From Abditibacteriaceae bacterium (GTDB lineage Bacteria; Armatimonadota; Abditibacteriia; Abditibacteriales; Abditibacteriaceae), in the NCBI GenBank assembly GCA_019239895.1, contig JAFAZH010000025.1, positions 151,118 through 215,117 on the forward strand: a DNA stretch of 64,000 bases, written 5' to 3'. The position numbers and the translations under genes are program-made. Of the stretch, positions 34,771 to 43,064 are shown in pieces. The first letter of the stretch is position 1; every line of letters begins with the position of its first letter. The notes under the pieces were generated by a model. The model searched no databases and was not told the origin of the DNA. It saw nothing but the letters and a program-made list of their open reading frames with translations.

Positions 34771-36142
34771 GGATATTGAAAAGAGGCTCGACCACTACTA
34801 CCACAAGCCTGAATTTGAAATTGAGGCTAACCGCATTGCGGCGAGTCCCTATCCGAAAAAAGAACTGGGAGAACTGTGTTTTCAAATAACAGACGGGACT
34901 CACTTCACCCCAGCCTACGTCGACGCAGGTATTCCCTTTATTAGCGTAAAGGATGTGCGCGAATTTGAAATCTCATTTGAAGAAACCAAATTTGTCTCTG
35001 AAGAAGAACATAAAACACTCACTTTGCGCTGCAACCCCCAACCTGGCGATATTTTGCTCACAAAGGTCGGGACAATAGGCTTGGCTGCGGTGATTCCACC
35101 CACCGCCCCCACATTCGATCTCTTTGTAAGCGTTTGTCTACTTAAAATTGATACCAGCCAGGCTTTGCCCGAATTCCTATGTGCTGTCTTTAATACCCAC
35201 ATCGCTCGCACCCAATTCACCCGGCACCTAAAAGGTATTGGCGTTCCCGATTTGCATCTGGAGAACATTAGAGAATGCCAAATCTCCCTTCCTCCACTCG
35301 ACACACAGCGCGAACTGGTGGCACAACTCGACGCGGCGCGGGCACAACGCGCTAAGCGATTAGCTGATGCTGACGCGCTACTAACGGGACTGGATGATTT
35401 TCTATTAGATGAACTAAAACTCACAGTCCCACAAACTCCTGCGCGCCTAACTTATGCAGTGAAGGCAAAGAATGCTGTAACGCGCTTTGATCCTTCTTAT
35501 CACTCACCTCATTTCAAATCTTTGAGAGCCGTGATAGACGCTTGTGGTCATCCAGTTCTCACTGTTTCTCAGATAGTAATCGCCATGAGAACAGGATTTG
35601 CGGCAGGGCGCGAAGCCCAAGCAGACAACGGTGAACAAGGTGTGCTACAGGCCCGCCCCATGAATATTACGCCCAATGGCGAATTTTCACTCCAAAAAAG
35701 CAAATACGTACCGGCAGGGAGCTTTTCAGAGTCTGAAGTCTTGCAAAAGAATGAATTGCTGTTCAACAACACTAACTCAACAATGTGGGTAGGGAAGTCG
35801 GCTGTTTTTGATAGTGAAGTGCAATGTGTTTGCTCCAATCATATAACGAGAATTCAAGTAAGAAGCGAATTAGTGAATTCCTTTTATTTAGCCGCTCTAT
35901 TCAACACTCTCCGCGCTCAAGGGTTGTTTGGCCTTTTGGCTACGAATTTCAACAATCAGGCAGGTGTTAACATTGAAACTTTAGGGCAGTTGCGAGTTCC
36001 TGTGCCGTCACTTGAAACGCAGAAACGCATTGCCAAAGAAGTGCAAAGCCGCCGCGAACGCGCCCGCATTTTGCGCGCCGAGGCCGAGCGCGATTGGGAC
36101 GCCGCCAAAGCCAAGTTTGAAGCGGCGTTGTTGGGACAATGA
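34760..36142 (+). CDS. Restriction-modification specificity subunit (HsdS-like)
   Basis: A 460-residue specificity protein with two target-recognition domains separated by conserved helices. TRD1 runs from LGELCFQITDGTHFTP to LENIRECQISLPPLDTQRELVAQLDAAR, and TRD2 from LTVSQIVIAMRTGFAAGREA to LGQLRVPVPSLETQKRIAKEVQSRRERARILRAEAER. The long helices ending each half set the spacing between half-sites. The GTG at 34760 is the first plausible start, but the frame is open further upstream through LNPVAPGELSYFAV into the methylase gene. Homology to other specificity proteins seems to begin at about SYFAVRRGD, just before the GTG. That fits expression by -1 frameshifting or by termination-reinitiation. 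Confidence 0.88.
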   Translation: MRRGDIEKRLDHYYHKPEFEIEANRIAASPYPKKELGELCFQITDGTHFTPAYVDAGIPFISVKDVREFEISFEETKFVSEEEHKTLTLRCNPQPGDILLTKVGTIGLAAVIPPTAPTFDLFVSVCLLKIDTSQALPEFLCAVFNTHIARTQFTRHLKGIGVPDLHLENIRECQISLPPLDTQRELVAQLDAARAQRAKRLADADALLTGLDDFLLDELKLTVPQTPARLTYAVKAKNAVTRFDPSYHSPHFKSLRAVIDACGHPVLTVSQIVIAMRTGFAAGREAQADNGEQGVLQARPMNITPNGEFSLQKSKYVPAGSFSESEVLQKNELLFNNTNSTMWVGKSAVFDSEVQCVCSNHITRIQVRSELVNSFYLAALFNTLRAQGLFGLLATNFNNQAGVNIETLGQLRVPVPSLETQKRIAKEVQSRRERARILRAEAERDWDAAKAKFEAALLGQ

Positions 36143-36230
36143 CAAAGTTGTTACTGGTGTTCGCAGTTGAGGAATCTTGCAGTAATTCGTGGCCCCTGGA
36201 AATGTTAAAATTATCATTGGAGGTCAGACG

Positions 36231-36464
36231 ATGGCTCAAACCTACGAGGCGATTTATGAAAATGGGATTTTTCGCCCGGTGCAAGACTTGCCAGCCACCC
36301 TTGCCGAAGGCCAGCACGTTCGTGTCGTGGTTGATACGGAGCAGACGCCGGATATTCTGCAACTGGCCGCCCAGGTTTACAGCGGCTTATCACCAGATCA
36401 AGTGCGCGAAGTCGAAGCCATTGCGCTGGAACGCCGCGACTTCTTCACTCATCAGGATTCCTGA
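36231..36464 (+). CDS. DUF104-type antitoxin
   Basis: A 77-residue protein of the AF2212/PG_0164-like DUF104 antitoxin family: YEAIYENGIFRPVQDLPATLAEGQHVRVVV is a small beta-rich DNA-binding unit. It is followed by a helical toxin-binding tail with the segment VREVEAIALERRDFF. The ATG has GGAGG 7-8 nt upstream; an upstream in-frame codon at 36189 is not needed. Its stop overlaps the ATG of the VapC toxin by one base (TGATG). As in other pairs it would neutralise the toxin and repress the shared promoter, which must lie in the 88-bp gap after the specificity gene. Confidence 0.85.
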   Translation: MAQTYEAIYENGIFRPVQDLPATLAEGQHVRVVVDTEQTPDILQLAAQVYSGLSPDQVREVEAIALERRDFFTHQDS

Positions 36465-36874
36465 TGCCACCCAAAGCCCTCCTCGATACAGACATTTTGT
36501 CAGCCCTCATGCGTCAACAGCCCGCAGCGGTGGCAGAGGCCAAGCCTTACCTGGCGGCTCATGTCCAACTCACCTTTTCCCTCATCACTCGCTATGAAAT
36601 CTTACGTGGCCTCAAGGCCAAGGGAGCAACGACTCAATTGGCGGCTTTCGAGCGTTTCTGCCAGGCTAATGAAGTTCTGCCCCTGACGGAGAACATCATT
36701 ATGCGAGCCGCCGACATATACGCTGATTTATATAAACGTGGGCAGTTAATTGGAGATGCAGACATTCTCATTGCCGCCACAGCGCAAGAGGAAAGCTTGA
36801 TCTTAATCACGAATAATGAAAATCATCTGGGACGTGTTGCAGGGTTGACGGTAGAAAACTGGCTCAAGCCATAA
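36464..36874 (+). CDS. vapC: VapC-like PIN-domain toxin
   Basis: A 136-residue PIN-domain ribonuclease. The four acidic/polar active-site positions are visible: Asp in LLDTDILS, Glu in RYEILRG, Asp in GDADILIAA, and Asn in ITNNENHL near the end. Length matches VapC toxins, which cleave tRNA or rRNA. It is translationally coupled to the DUF104 antitoxin (TGATG overlap). The pair sits directly behind the restriction-modification operon, where it could stabilise that locus (inference). Confidence 0.9.
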   Translation: MPPKALLDTDILSALMRQQPAAVAEAKPYLAAHVQLTFSLITRYEILRGLKAKGATTQLAAFERFCQANEVLPLTENIIMRAADIYADLYKRGQLIGDADILIAATAQEESLILITNNENHLGRVAGLTVENWLKP

Positions 36875-36962
36875 CACCAGCAATTGAGATAACCTATAAT
36901 ATGCACCTATTCTGTAAGAACAGTAAACGCTTCCCAGTAGTAGACGCAAAAGGGGCTACGTC

Positions 36963-38675
36963 ATGGCATCAGACCGTGTAGCATCTGAAACTCAGGCAGC
37001 AGGCAGCGCAGGGACACCTTCAATCAATTTATCCTCTAATTCCTCCCCTACCGCAGCATCGTCGGTTGCGCCAACGGCACCGACCAATGAACCGGCTCAG
37101 GCTATGCTGGACAGTTTCTTTAGTCTGTCCCTCGATATGCTGTGCATCGCGGGCTTCGACGGCTACTTCAAGCGTTTGAATCCGGCCTTTGAGCGAACCC
37201 TGGGCTACAGTCAAGCCGAACTAATGGCACAGCCCTTTCTTGAATGGGTGCATCCTGATGACCGCGCCGCCACCTTAGCCGAAACCCAACGCTTGAGTGC
37301 GGGGAATAGCACAGTCTCTTTCGAGAATCGGTATCGCTGCAAAGATGGTTCCTATCGCTGGCTGCTCTGGAATGCCTCGGCCCACAGTGAACAGCAACTC
37401 ATCTATGCCGCAGCCCACGATGTAACCCGCCGCAAGCAGCAAGAAGAGGCGACACACCGCGTTGAAGAGTTTGTCACGTCCATTGTCGAGAACATTCCGC
37501 ACATGATTTTTGTGAAGGATGCCCACGAGTTGCGTTTTGTGCGCATCAACAAGGCTGAAGAAGAGATGATGGGACGGCCCCAGTCGGAAATCATCGGCAA
37601 GAACGACTACGACCTTTTTCCGGCAGACGAAGCCAAATTTTTTACGACGAAAGATCGCGGTGTCTTAGCGGGCCGTGAGGTGGTGGATATTCCTGAAGAG
37701 ACTGTCCACACCGGCCAGGGTGTCCGCATTTTTCACACCAAGAAGATACCGATTTTCAATGCTGCCGGAAAACCGGAATACCTGCTGGGGATTTCGGAAG
37801 ACATCACTGAGCAAAAACAGGCCGAGGCGAAGATGAAGGCAGCGCAGGACGAAATTATCCGCAGTCGGGAAGAGCTACGCCTCCGCAACGCCCTTATGCA
37901 GACCGATCTGGATTTAGCCCGCGCCATGCAGGAAGCCTTTATTCTCAAGCAATATCCCTGCTTCCCACAGAACGCCACGCTCGATACCAGTGCGCTCTGC
38001 TTTCAGCACCGCTATATTCCGGCAGCGGCACTCGGCGGCGATTTTTTCGATGTTCTGGCCTTATCTGATACCTGCGCCGGAGTGTTCATCTGCGATGTGA
38101 TGGGACACGGAGTGCGCTCGGCCCTGGTAACAGCGATGATGCGGGCCTTAGTGGGAGAAAAGAATTCCGCCGCTGCTCACCCTGGCGAGTTCCTGATGGC
38201 GATTAACCAGCACTTGCATGGCATCTTAGAGCAAGCAGGCACGCCGATGTTCGCTTCCGCCTTCTACCTGGTCGCTGATACCGCTACTGGAAAGATGCGT
38301 TATGCCAACGCAGGCCATCCCAGCCCGGCCCGTGTGAGACGCAGTGCAGGCACTGTAGATTGGCTACTGACCCCGGATACTCCTTCTGGCCCGGCTTTAG
38401 GCGTATTCCAGGATGCGGTTTATGAAACCGTGCATTGCGACCTAAGCACCGATGATCTCTTTGTCTTGTTCACCGATGGTGTGTTCGAGGTGCAAGGCGC
38501 TGGGGAAGAGTATGGCCAGGAGCGATTAATAGCTTCTTTACGCCGCCACGCCAACCTGCCCCCCGCCGCTCTATTCGACCGGTTGCTTAAAGAAATTCAG
38601 GAGTTCTCCGCCTGCGGCGAATTCGAGGATGATGTTTGCCTAGTTGGTATGCGGGTGGCCCACATGGGTTGCTGA
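36963..38675 (+). CDS. PAS-PAS-SpoIIE serine phosphatase
   Basis: A 570-residue signalling protein without membrane segments. After a Ser/Ala-rich N-terminus come PAS domain 1 (~50-160, LDMLCIAGFDGYFKRLNPAF and FLEWVHPDD), PAS domain 2 (~170-285, NIPHMIFVKDAHELRFVRINKAE with the DITEQKQAE exit), a coiled-coil stretch (~285-320), and a PP2C/SpoIIE phosphatase (~345-565). Phosphatase metal ligands appear in ALGGDFFDV and CDVMGHGVRSAL, with ANAGHPSP, LFTDGVFE and DDVCLVGMR. It probably controls an anti-sigma-factor antagonist or similar partner, none of which is encoded nearby. The ATG has AAAGGGG upstream. A sensory ligand cannot be assigned. Confidence 0.88.
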   Translation: MASDRVASETQAAGSAGTPSINLSSNSSPTAASSVAPTAPTNEPAQAMLDSFFSLSLDMLCIAGFDGYFKRLNPAFERTLGYSQAELMAQPFLEWVHPDDRAATLAETQRLSAGNSTVSFENRYRCKDGSYRWLLWNASAHSEQQLIYAAAHDVTRRKQQEEATHRVEEFVTSIVENIPHMIFVKDAHELRFVRINKAEEEMMGRPQSEIIGKNDYDLFPADEAKFFTTKDRGVLAGREVVDIPEETVHTGQGVRIFHTKKIPIFNAAGKPEYLLGISEDITEQKQAEAKMKAAQDEIIRSREELRLRNALMQTDLDLARAMQEAFILKQYPCFPQNATLDTSALCFQHRYIPAAALGGDFFDVLALSDTCAGVFICDVMGHGVRSALVTAMMRALVGEKNSAAAHPGEFLMAINQHLHGILEQAGTPMFASAFYLVADTATGKMRYANAGHPSPARVRRSAGTVDWLLTPDTPSGPALGVFQDAVYETVHCDLSTDDLFVLFTDGVFEVQGAGEEYGQERLIASLRRHANLPPAALFDRLLKEIQEFSACGEFEDDVCLVGMRVAHMGC

Positions 38676-38718
38676 TTTGGCGTGCCTAAAGCATAAGAAA
38701 ATTCACAACAAAAGAGCT

Positions 38719-38816
38719 TGTCATGCTGAGCGTAGCGCAACGGAGTCGAAGCATCTCGTGCTCATTCGTCCCACTCACCCAAAGGCACGAGATGTTTCGC
38801 TCCGCTCAACATGACA
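38719..38816. repeat. MITE-like palindrome (TGTCATG... ends)
   Basis: A 98-base imperfect palindrome. The left arm TGTCATGCTGAGCG, later GCATCTCGTG, matches the reverse complement of the right end (CACGAGATG, then CATGACA), with one arm carrying a 10-base insert. It has no coding capacity. Its sequence type recalls the widespread TGTCATTCCGAGCG-type non-autonomous elements; a relative lies at 46883-47023. Confidence 0.75.
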
Positions 38817-38874
38817 CTGACCGCAGGAATACTTCTCTTAACAGAGATTGTACAAAGCTGTAATAGTGCCTGCC

Positions 38875-38949
38875 GTGGGCCAGACACTCTTGTCTGGCTG
38901 AGCCAAGGATAACAGCAGGAGAGCAGACAGGCACTCCTGCCTGTCCCAC
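38875..38949. repeat. Double-hairpin intergenic repeat
   Basis: Two hairpins, CCAGAC-ACTCTT-GTCTGG and GACAGGC-ACTCC-TGCCTGTC, are placed as inverted arms of one larger palindrome ending GTGGG and CCCAC. They share a fold but differ in sequence by paired changes. The gene-free stretch 38676-38991 holds only this and the 38719-38816 palindrome. Confidence 0.7.
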
Positions 38950-38991
38950 AACACAAGGCTCCAACATTATCTTAACTTCTCTAAGGGCCAG

Positions 38992-40473
38992 CTATTGCGC
39001 CACAGGTTGCGAGCGGAGAGTAAGCAGTTCCAATGGCGATACTTCAACCGTCACTTCGCCATTGTGCATGATGACGGTGCCAACATTTGCATTCTGTGCC
39101 GTGGCACTGCTGCGATGACGTTGCCACATCATCCTGTCTAGCTTGGCTAATTCCTCAATCCGCACCGTGACTTTGAAGGTATGGGCCGCATAGCCACCCT
39201 GGTCAATTTCCCATTTGCCAGTTTTAGTGGCATCGCTGAATTGAGGTGCGGTGAAGTTGCTCAGTCCGATACCCCAGCTACCATCCGGGTTACGCGCAGC
39301 CGCTACCGTCAGGCGTGGCTTCTTGCCGTAGGTATAGATCATGTCGCCTTCAAGCGAACTTTGACTCTGACGAAACACGGCCCCTACATCAAAGGTATTG
39401 CTCAATTGCTGATAGTAAAAGTATTTTTGGAAGAGTGTTGGGTGCAGTGGATTAGGCGTGAAGGACATAATCCGAGTGGCATTGTCCTTGGGGTCGGGCA
39501 CTTCAAAACCCAGAAAATGAATCCAGTGCGTCACACGATGGTTCATGTCATTGAGGAAACGTGAGGCGAGGGAAGTCGCTCGCACCGCATCGCCGGGTTC
39601 TTCCGGGCCATTGTCGCTGGCCTCGGTCATCCAGTAGGCTTTGCTGGTGCCCGCCACGCGCTGGGCAATTTCATTGGTCGCGGCCATATTGTAAGAGTGC
39701 GAAGCCACGCCGCTTAATACCTGCCATGCCGCATTATCGGCTTTAAGCTTATCCACGCTGTCATACAGCACAGCATCGGCGCTGGCATGTTCCGGCGCGA
39801 TGATTTTGACAGTGTTCAGGCCGCGTGCATCCAAAGCCGTGCGCAGATATTTCACGACTTCCACGATTTGCTGCGGGGTGAACCGCTCGTTATCATTAGG
39901 TTCATTTTGCACGCCCGTTACATCCAGCAGCACACCGGTTTCGTCTTTCAATCGCTGGATAAAATCAGCGAGCAAATCGGCATAGTTAGCCACTTCCGAT
40001 TCTTTCAGTTGCAATCCGCCATCGGCCCGCTTCTCTTTCATGTATGGAGGCAAGCCATCAGGAGCTAATAACAGCGTTGTCGCGCCCTGCTGTTTAGCAT
40101 CAGCGATGATGCGGGAATCAACATAGTTCTTTCTAAATTGCTGGAGATTATGTCCACCACGCTCTGGCGCGTATTGATCCGTGTTGAACCACAGGCGGAG
40201 GATTTTGAATTTGAGGTCGTGCCAGAGCAAACGTGAGAGAGCCATGCGCTCGACAGGTTGCAGCTTTTGATACTCGCCGCCCCAGTTACCCAGGCTCGTG
40301 CCGAAACCTTGAAAAGTCTGGCGTGCGCCAGGAACCACGGTAATAGTAACGGCTTCAGGAACTGTAGGGTTGGCTTTAGCCGCAGTCTCGCCTTGCTGCG
40401 CGTAGCTGTTTGAGGTTAGAGAAAAGCTTAGCAGAGCTATTAAAGAGGCTCTTTTTACTGCGGTGACATACAT
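38992..40473 (-). CDS. Secreted GH30-like glycoside hydrolase
   Basis: A ~493-residue exported enzyme. The signal peptide (KRASLIALLSFSLTSNSYAQ) leads to a TIM barrel with QTFQGFGTSLGNWGGEYQ at its start, as in GH30. The acid/base Glu is in VTGVQNEPN and the nucleophile Glu in YWMTEASDNG. The barrel is followed by a side beta-sandwich ending in VEVSPLELLTLRSQP. The ATG at 40473 has CAGGAGA 8 nt upstream and is preferred over a GTG six codons earlier. The gene is followed by repeats and preceded by the palindromic element at 40528. GH30 members cleave glucosylceramides, xylans or beta-1,6-glucans; which applies here is unknown. Confidence 0.8.
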   Translation of the reverse strand: MYVTAVKRASLIALLSFSLTSNSYAQQGETAAKANPTVPEAVTITVVPGARQTFQGFGTSLGNWGGEYQKLQPVERMALSRLLWHDLKFKILRLWFNTDQYAPERGGHNLQQFRKNYVDSRIIADAKQQGATTLLLAPDGLPPYMKEKRADGGLQLKESEVANYADLLADFIQRLKDETGVLLDVTGVQNEPNDNERFTPQQIVEVVKYLRTALDARGLNTVKIIAPEHASADAVLYDSVDKLKADNAAWQVLSGVASHSYNMAATNEIAQRVAGTSKAYWMTEASDNGPEEPGDAVRATSLASRFLNDMNHRVTHWIHFLGFEVPDPKDNATRIMSFTPNPLHPTLFQKYFYYQQLSNTFDVGAVFRQSQSSLEGDMIYTYGKKPRLTVAAARNPDGSWGIGLSNFTAPQFSDATKTGKWEIDQGGYAAHTFKVTVRIEELAKLDRMMWQRHRSSATAQNANVGTVIMHNGEVTVEVSPLELLTLRSQPVAQ

Positions 40474-40527
40474 CTTAAAATTCTCCTGCACTACGGTTAG
40501 TTATGGGGATAGGTGCAATATAGCACC

Positions 40528-40642
40528 ACCCGCCGCTAAAGCAGCGGGCTGAGAGCAAAAAGCCCGGTGAACCGGGCTGCGAATGCGCCATTAGCCCCGT
40601 TCAGGGGGCTTGCCCGTTCAGCCCGCTGCTTTAGCGGCGGGT
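40528..40642 (-). repeat. Multi-hairpin palindromic element, copy A
   Basis: Two 25-base arms, 40528-40552 and 40618-40642, are perfect reverse complements. Between them are hairpins AGCCCGGTGAACCGGGCT (40561-40578) and AGCCCCGTTCAGGGGGCT (40593-40610). Each arm is also a hairpin by itself (CCCGC-GC...GC-GCGGG). The order matches copies B (48703-48818) and C (45422-45570, inverted). The base after the right arm, TCTAAGTCA, is shared with copy B. No protein is encoded. Confidence 0.9.
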
Positions 40643-40777
40643 CTAAGTCAATCTACACTCTTTATATCCATAAAAAGTATTCTACATTTTAGGATCAGAG
40701 GAGACAGGCATTGATGCAGCCTGTTCAAATGCACATGAGGTTAAAGGTGTTGTTACCAATGCATCAAACAAAAAGAA

Positions 40778-40809
40778 AGAGGAGAAGGAATGTACATTCC
40801 TTCTCCTCT
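40778..40809 (-). terminator. Perfect 32-base palindrome, terminator of the propeller gene
   Basis: A fully self-complementary sequence with 16-bp arms (AGAGGAGAAGGAATGT and complement). On the minus strand it is followed by TTTCTTTTTG, so it serves as a rho-independent terminator 21 bp after the YVTN propeller gene. The lack of any loop also makes it a possible cruciform or binding site. Confidence 0.8.
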
Positions 40810-40830
40810 CCAGTTAGCTTAGGGTTTAAT

Positions 40831-41877
40831 TTACGGCCCGTATTCTAACACGACAAACGAACCGGGGACGTATTGGCGACGCCCACGCTGCTGCGTTGCA
40901 CCAGGAGCCGGGGGCACCGTGTCCGCTGCGACGGTAAAGATGTGATGCGTGGTGCTATCCAGAGCCATCGTGCGGGCGCTCTTCTGCGTGGTTAAGGTGC
41001 TAACTACGTTATATTGATCGGGGGTGACTTCCTGCAATATGGTAACCGTGCCATCCTGCCCATTGGGGCTAAAGACTAAATTGTTGGCGGCGTCGAAGGC
41101 ACAGGCATCCGGCCCGTTGCCAATGGTGGGAGAAGCCACCAACTTGCCGTTATCGGCATTCAACACTGTCAGTTTCTGGTTACTGCAAACCGAGAAAACA
41201 CGACGATTCTTAATGTCCATCGCTATACCCGATGGCCCATCCCCCGGCGCAATCGGCCAGGTATTATCTACCTTGAGGTTCTTCGTATCAATAGATACCA
41301 CGGCACTTTTGTCTTCGAGGTTGTTGTAGATGTGACCCGCGCCATCGGAGACAGCAAATTCCGGGCGACCGCCGAGTGGTACTGTACCAACCACTTTGCC
41401 CGTTGTGGCATCAATGGCGGTGCTGCTCTGGCCGCGCCCGTTAAAGGTAAAGACGCGCTCGGTGGCCGGGTCAAAGATAATGGCATCCGGCCCCTGCCCG
41501 ACCTCGACATCGCTAATCTTTTTGAGGGTGTTAAGATCGAAAATCGTGACGCTATTATTGCGGCCATTGCTGGTGAAGCCGCGCCCGGCTTTATCGTCTA
41601 CAGCCACGCCATGCACCCCCGGCGTGTCGGGAATATCCCCGGCCACTTCGCCAGTATCTATATTCAGCACAGTGACATGCGTTGAGCGGGCGATATACAG
41701 CCGTCGTGCCGCGCTATCCACTGTGAGGTAGTCCCAGCCTTCTACGCCAGGCAGCGACACCTTTTTGATGAGATGATAGTTCGGGGCCTGCGCATGGCAT
41801 ACATACTGGGGCAGCAGCACTGGCAGGGCGGTAAGCAGAAGTTTTACGGCGGTTGCGGGTCGAGTTAAATGTTTCAT
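40831..41877 (-). CDS. Secreted YVTN-type beta-propeller protein
   Basis: A ~348-residue exported protein. The signal peptide ends at PQYVCHAQA. The mature protein is made of seven or so YVTN/NHL-like units such as YIARSTHVTVLNIDTGEVAGDI, VFTFNGRGQSSTAIDATTGK and NAGNGPDACAFDAANNLVF-type repeats, giving a propeller. The ATG at 41877 has GAGGAGAAC ~9 nt upstream and is preferred over an upstream Met at 41910. No catalytic motif is seen; such proteins bind ligands or partners in the periplasm or at the surface. It is monocistronic with its own terminator. Confidence 0.8.
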   Translation of the reverse strand: MKHLTRPATAVKLLLTALPVLLPQYVCHAQAPNYHLIKKVSLPGVEGWDYLTVDSAARRLYIARSTHVTVLNIDTGEVAGDIPDTPGVHGVAVDDKAGRGFTSNGRNNSVTIFDLNTLKKISDVEVGQGPDAIIFDPATERVFTFNGRGQSSTAIDATTGKVVGTVPLGGRPEFAVSDGAGHIYNNLEDKSAVVSIDTKNLKVDNTWPIAPGDGPSGIAMDIKNRRVFSVCSNQKLTVLNADNGKLVASPTIGNGPDACAFDAANNLVFSPNGQDGTVTILQEVTPDQYNVVSTLTTQKSARTMALDSTTHHIFTVAADTVPPAPGATQQRGRRQYVPGSFVVLEYGP

Positions 41878-42115
41878 AGGGGAATGTTCTCCTCGCGCTG
41901 AAAGGTTCATTGCATACGAATAGTCAGTGCAAGTTACATTATAAGGCGAAGATTCAGAATTTACCTTAAAATTGTCTTAGAATGCATTAAGCATTGGTAT
42001 AAGGTAGGCATCTAAAGACCCAACGACCTGGTTAAGAGAAGCCGCTACGCCGTGGTACACTAACAGCAGTCATTCTGGTTAATCCTCACATTAAGACGAC
42101 GGGAGTTAAGCAACG

Positions 42116-42733
42116 ATGAACAACTGGAGCAGTCGTAAATGGCACGCCGTCTTATGGATGTTGCTACTGACAGGTACAGGGCATATGCTGGCCCAGGCCG
42201 TTTCATCCTATCTTGGCACCTGGGGTGGGCGTTGGCATGACGTGGCTTCCGGGCAGCATGGCACCTTGCGCTTTACGGTGCAGCCCAACGGCGCGTTTAC
42301 TGGCACTCTGCATAATGATGTCAATTCACTCAGCGGCTCCTGGACGGGCAGCCTCAGCGACCGGGGGTTAATTCAGGCCGACTACGCTTACACTTCTGGC
42401 AATTCAGGCGGTGCAGGCTCGACCAAGTTCCGCGCCGAAGGCACCTTGCACCGTGTAGCTCCCGGTCATTTGACAGGGCGACTGGCTTTCATGCAAGGCC
42501 GCTACCAGTTTGATGCAGGCGACTTCGATTTACTAAAGGTTGGCACAGCAGCTAAATCTTCTCCCACACCACTGGCTTCAACTTCGCGCTCCTCGCGGAG
42601 AGCAAAGCGACGCGGAGCCAAGCAGCGTGCGTTGCCATCCTATCCAGCACCACGTTCGGTTCCTCTGCCAACTCCCACCCCACCAGACATCACCATTACC
42701 CATGATCCCAGCGACCCTGCCGCGCCACGCTGA
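42116..42733 (+). CDS. Secreted small protein with basic tail, unknown function
   Basis: A 205-residue protein with a signal peptide (MLLLTGTGHMLAQA) and a ~110-residue beta-rich domain (LRFTVQPNGAFTGTLHNDVNSL, GSLSDRGLIQADYAY) resembling small lipocalin-like or extracellular binding folds. A low-complexity Arg/Ser/Pro tail (SSRRAKRRGAKQRALP, then PTPTPPDIT) follows. I do not recognise the family. The start has GGGAG 11 nt upstream. It may be paired with the next small gene. Confidence 0.65.
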   Translation: MNNWSSRKWHAVLWMLLLTGTGHMLAQAVSSYLGTWGGRWHDVASGQHGTLRFTVQPNGAFTGTLHNDVNSLSGSWTGSLSDRGLIQADYAYTSGNSGGAGSTKFRAEGTLHRVAPGHLTGRLAFMQGRYQFDAGDFDLLKVGTAAKSSPTPLASTSRSSRRAKRRGAKQRALPSYPAPRSVPLPTPTPPDITITHDPSDPAAPR

Positions 42734-42787
42734 CCTCAATAATAGACACTAACGTTGCAATGGAATGGACGCGATACGAAATAGACA

Positions 42788-43042
42788 ATGATAAGTGACC
42801 TGACACCACAAGAGGAACAACCCAGCGTCCCTGGCTGGTATCTGCTGCGCCGCGAAGGACAGGCCAAATGGACACTGGTCTGGTCTACCTCGCCGTATCA
42901 GAAGCGTTTGGGCTATGACATACGTGGCCCCTACCCCAACCACCAGACAGCTAAAGCTGCCGCCTATGAAGATGGGGGTGGCTTAGTGGGCGATACGGAG
43001 TATGGCTCCGGCACTTCTCCGCGCAGCCCTTTAAGCGGTTGA
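42788..43042 (+). CDS. Small protein of unknown function
   Basis: An 84-residue soluble protein (GWYLLRREGQAKWTLVWSTSP, then GYDIRGPYPNHQTAKAAAYED) with no signal peptide or known motif. It starts 54 bp after the previous gene on the same strand. The repeated WYLL...W spacing suggests a small beta domain. Support is moderate: an open frame with plausible composition but a weak ribosome-binding site. Confidence 0.5.
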   Translation: MISDLTPQEEQPSVPGWYLLRREGQAKWTLVWSTSPYQKRLGYDIRGPYPNHQTAKAAAYEDGGGLVGDTEYGSGTSPRSPLSG

Positions 43043-43064
43043 TAGATTATTCATCAAGCAGCAA

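Noticed and set aside
36139..36597. 152-codon frame starting at ATGACA after the specificity gene
   Set aside because: It overlaps the antitoxin and toxin frames and has no coherent protein.
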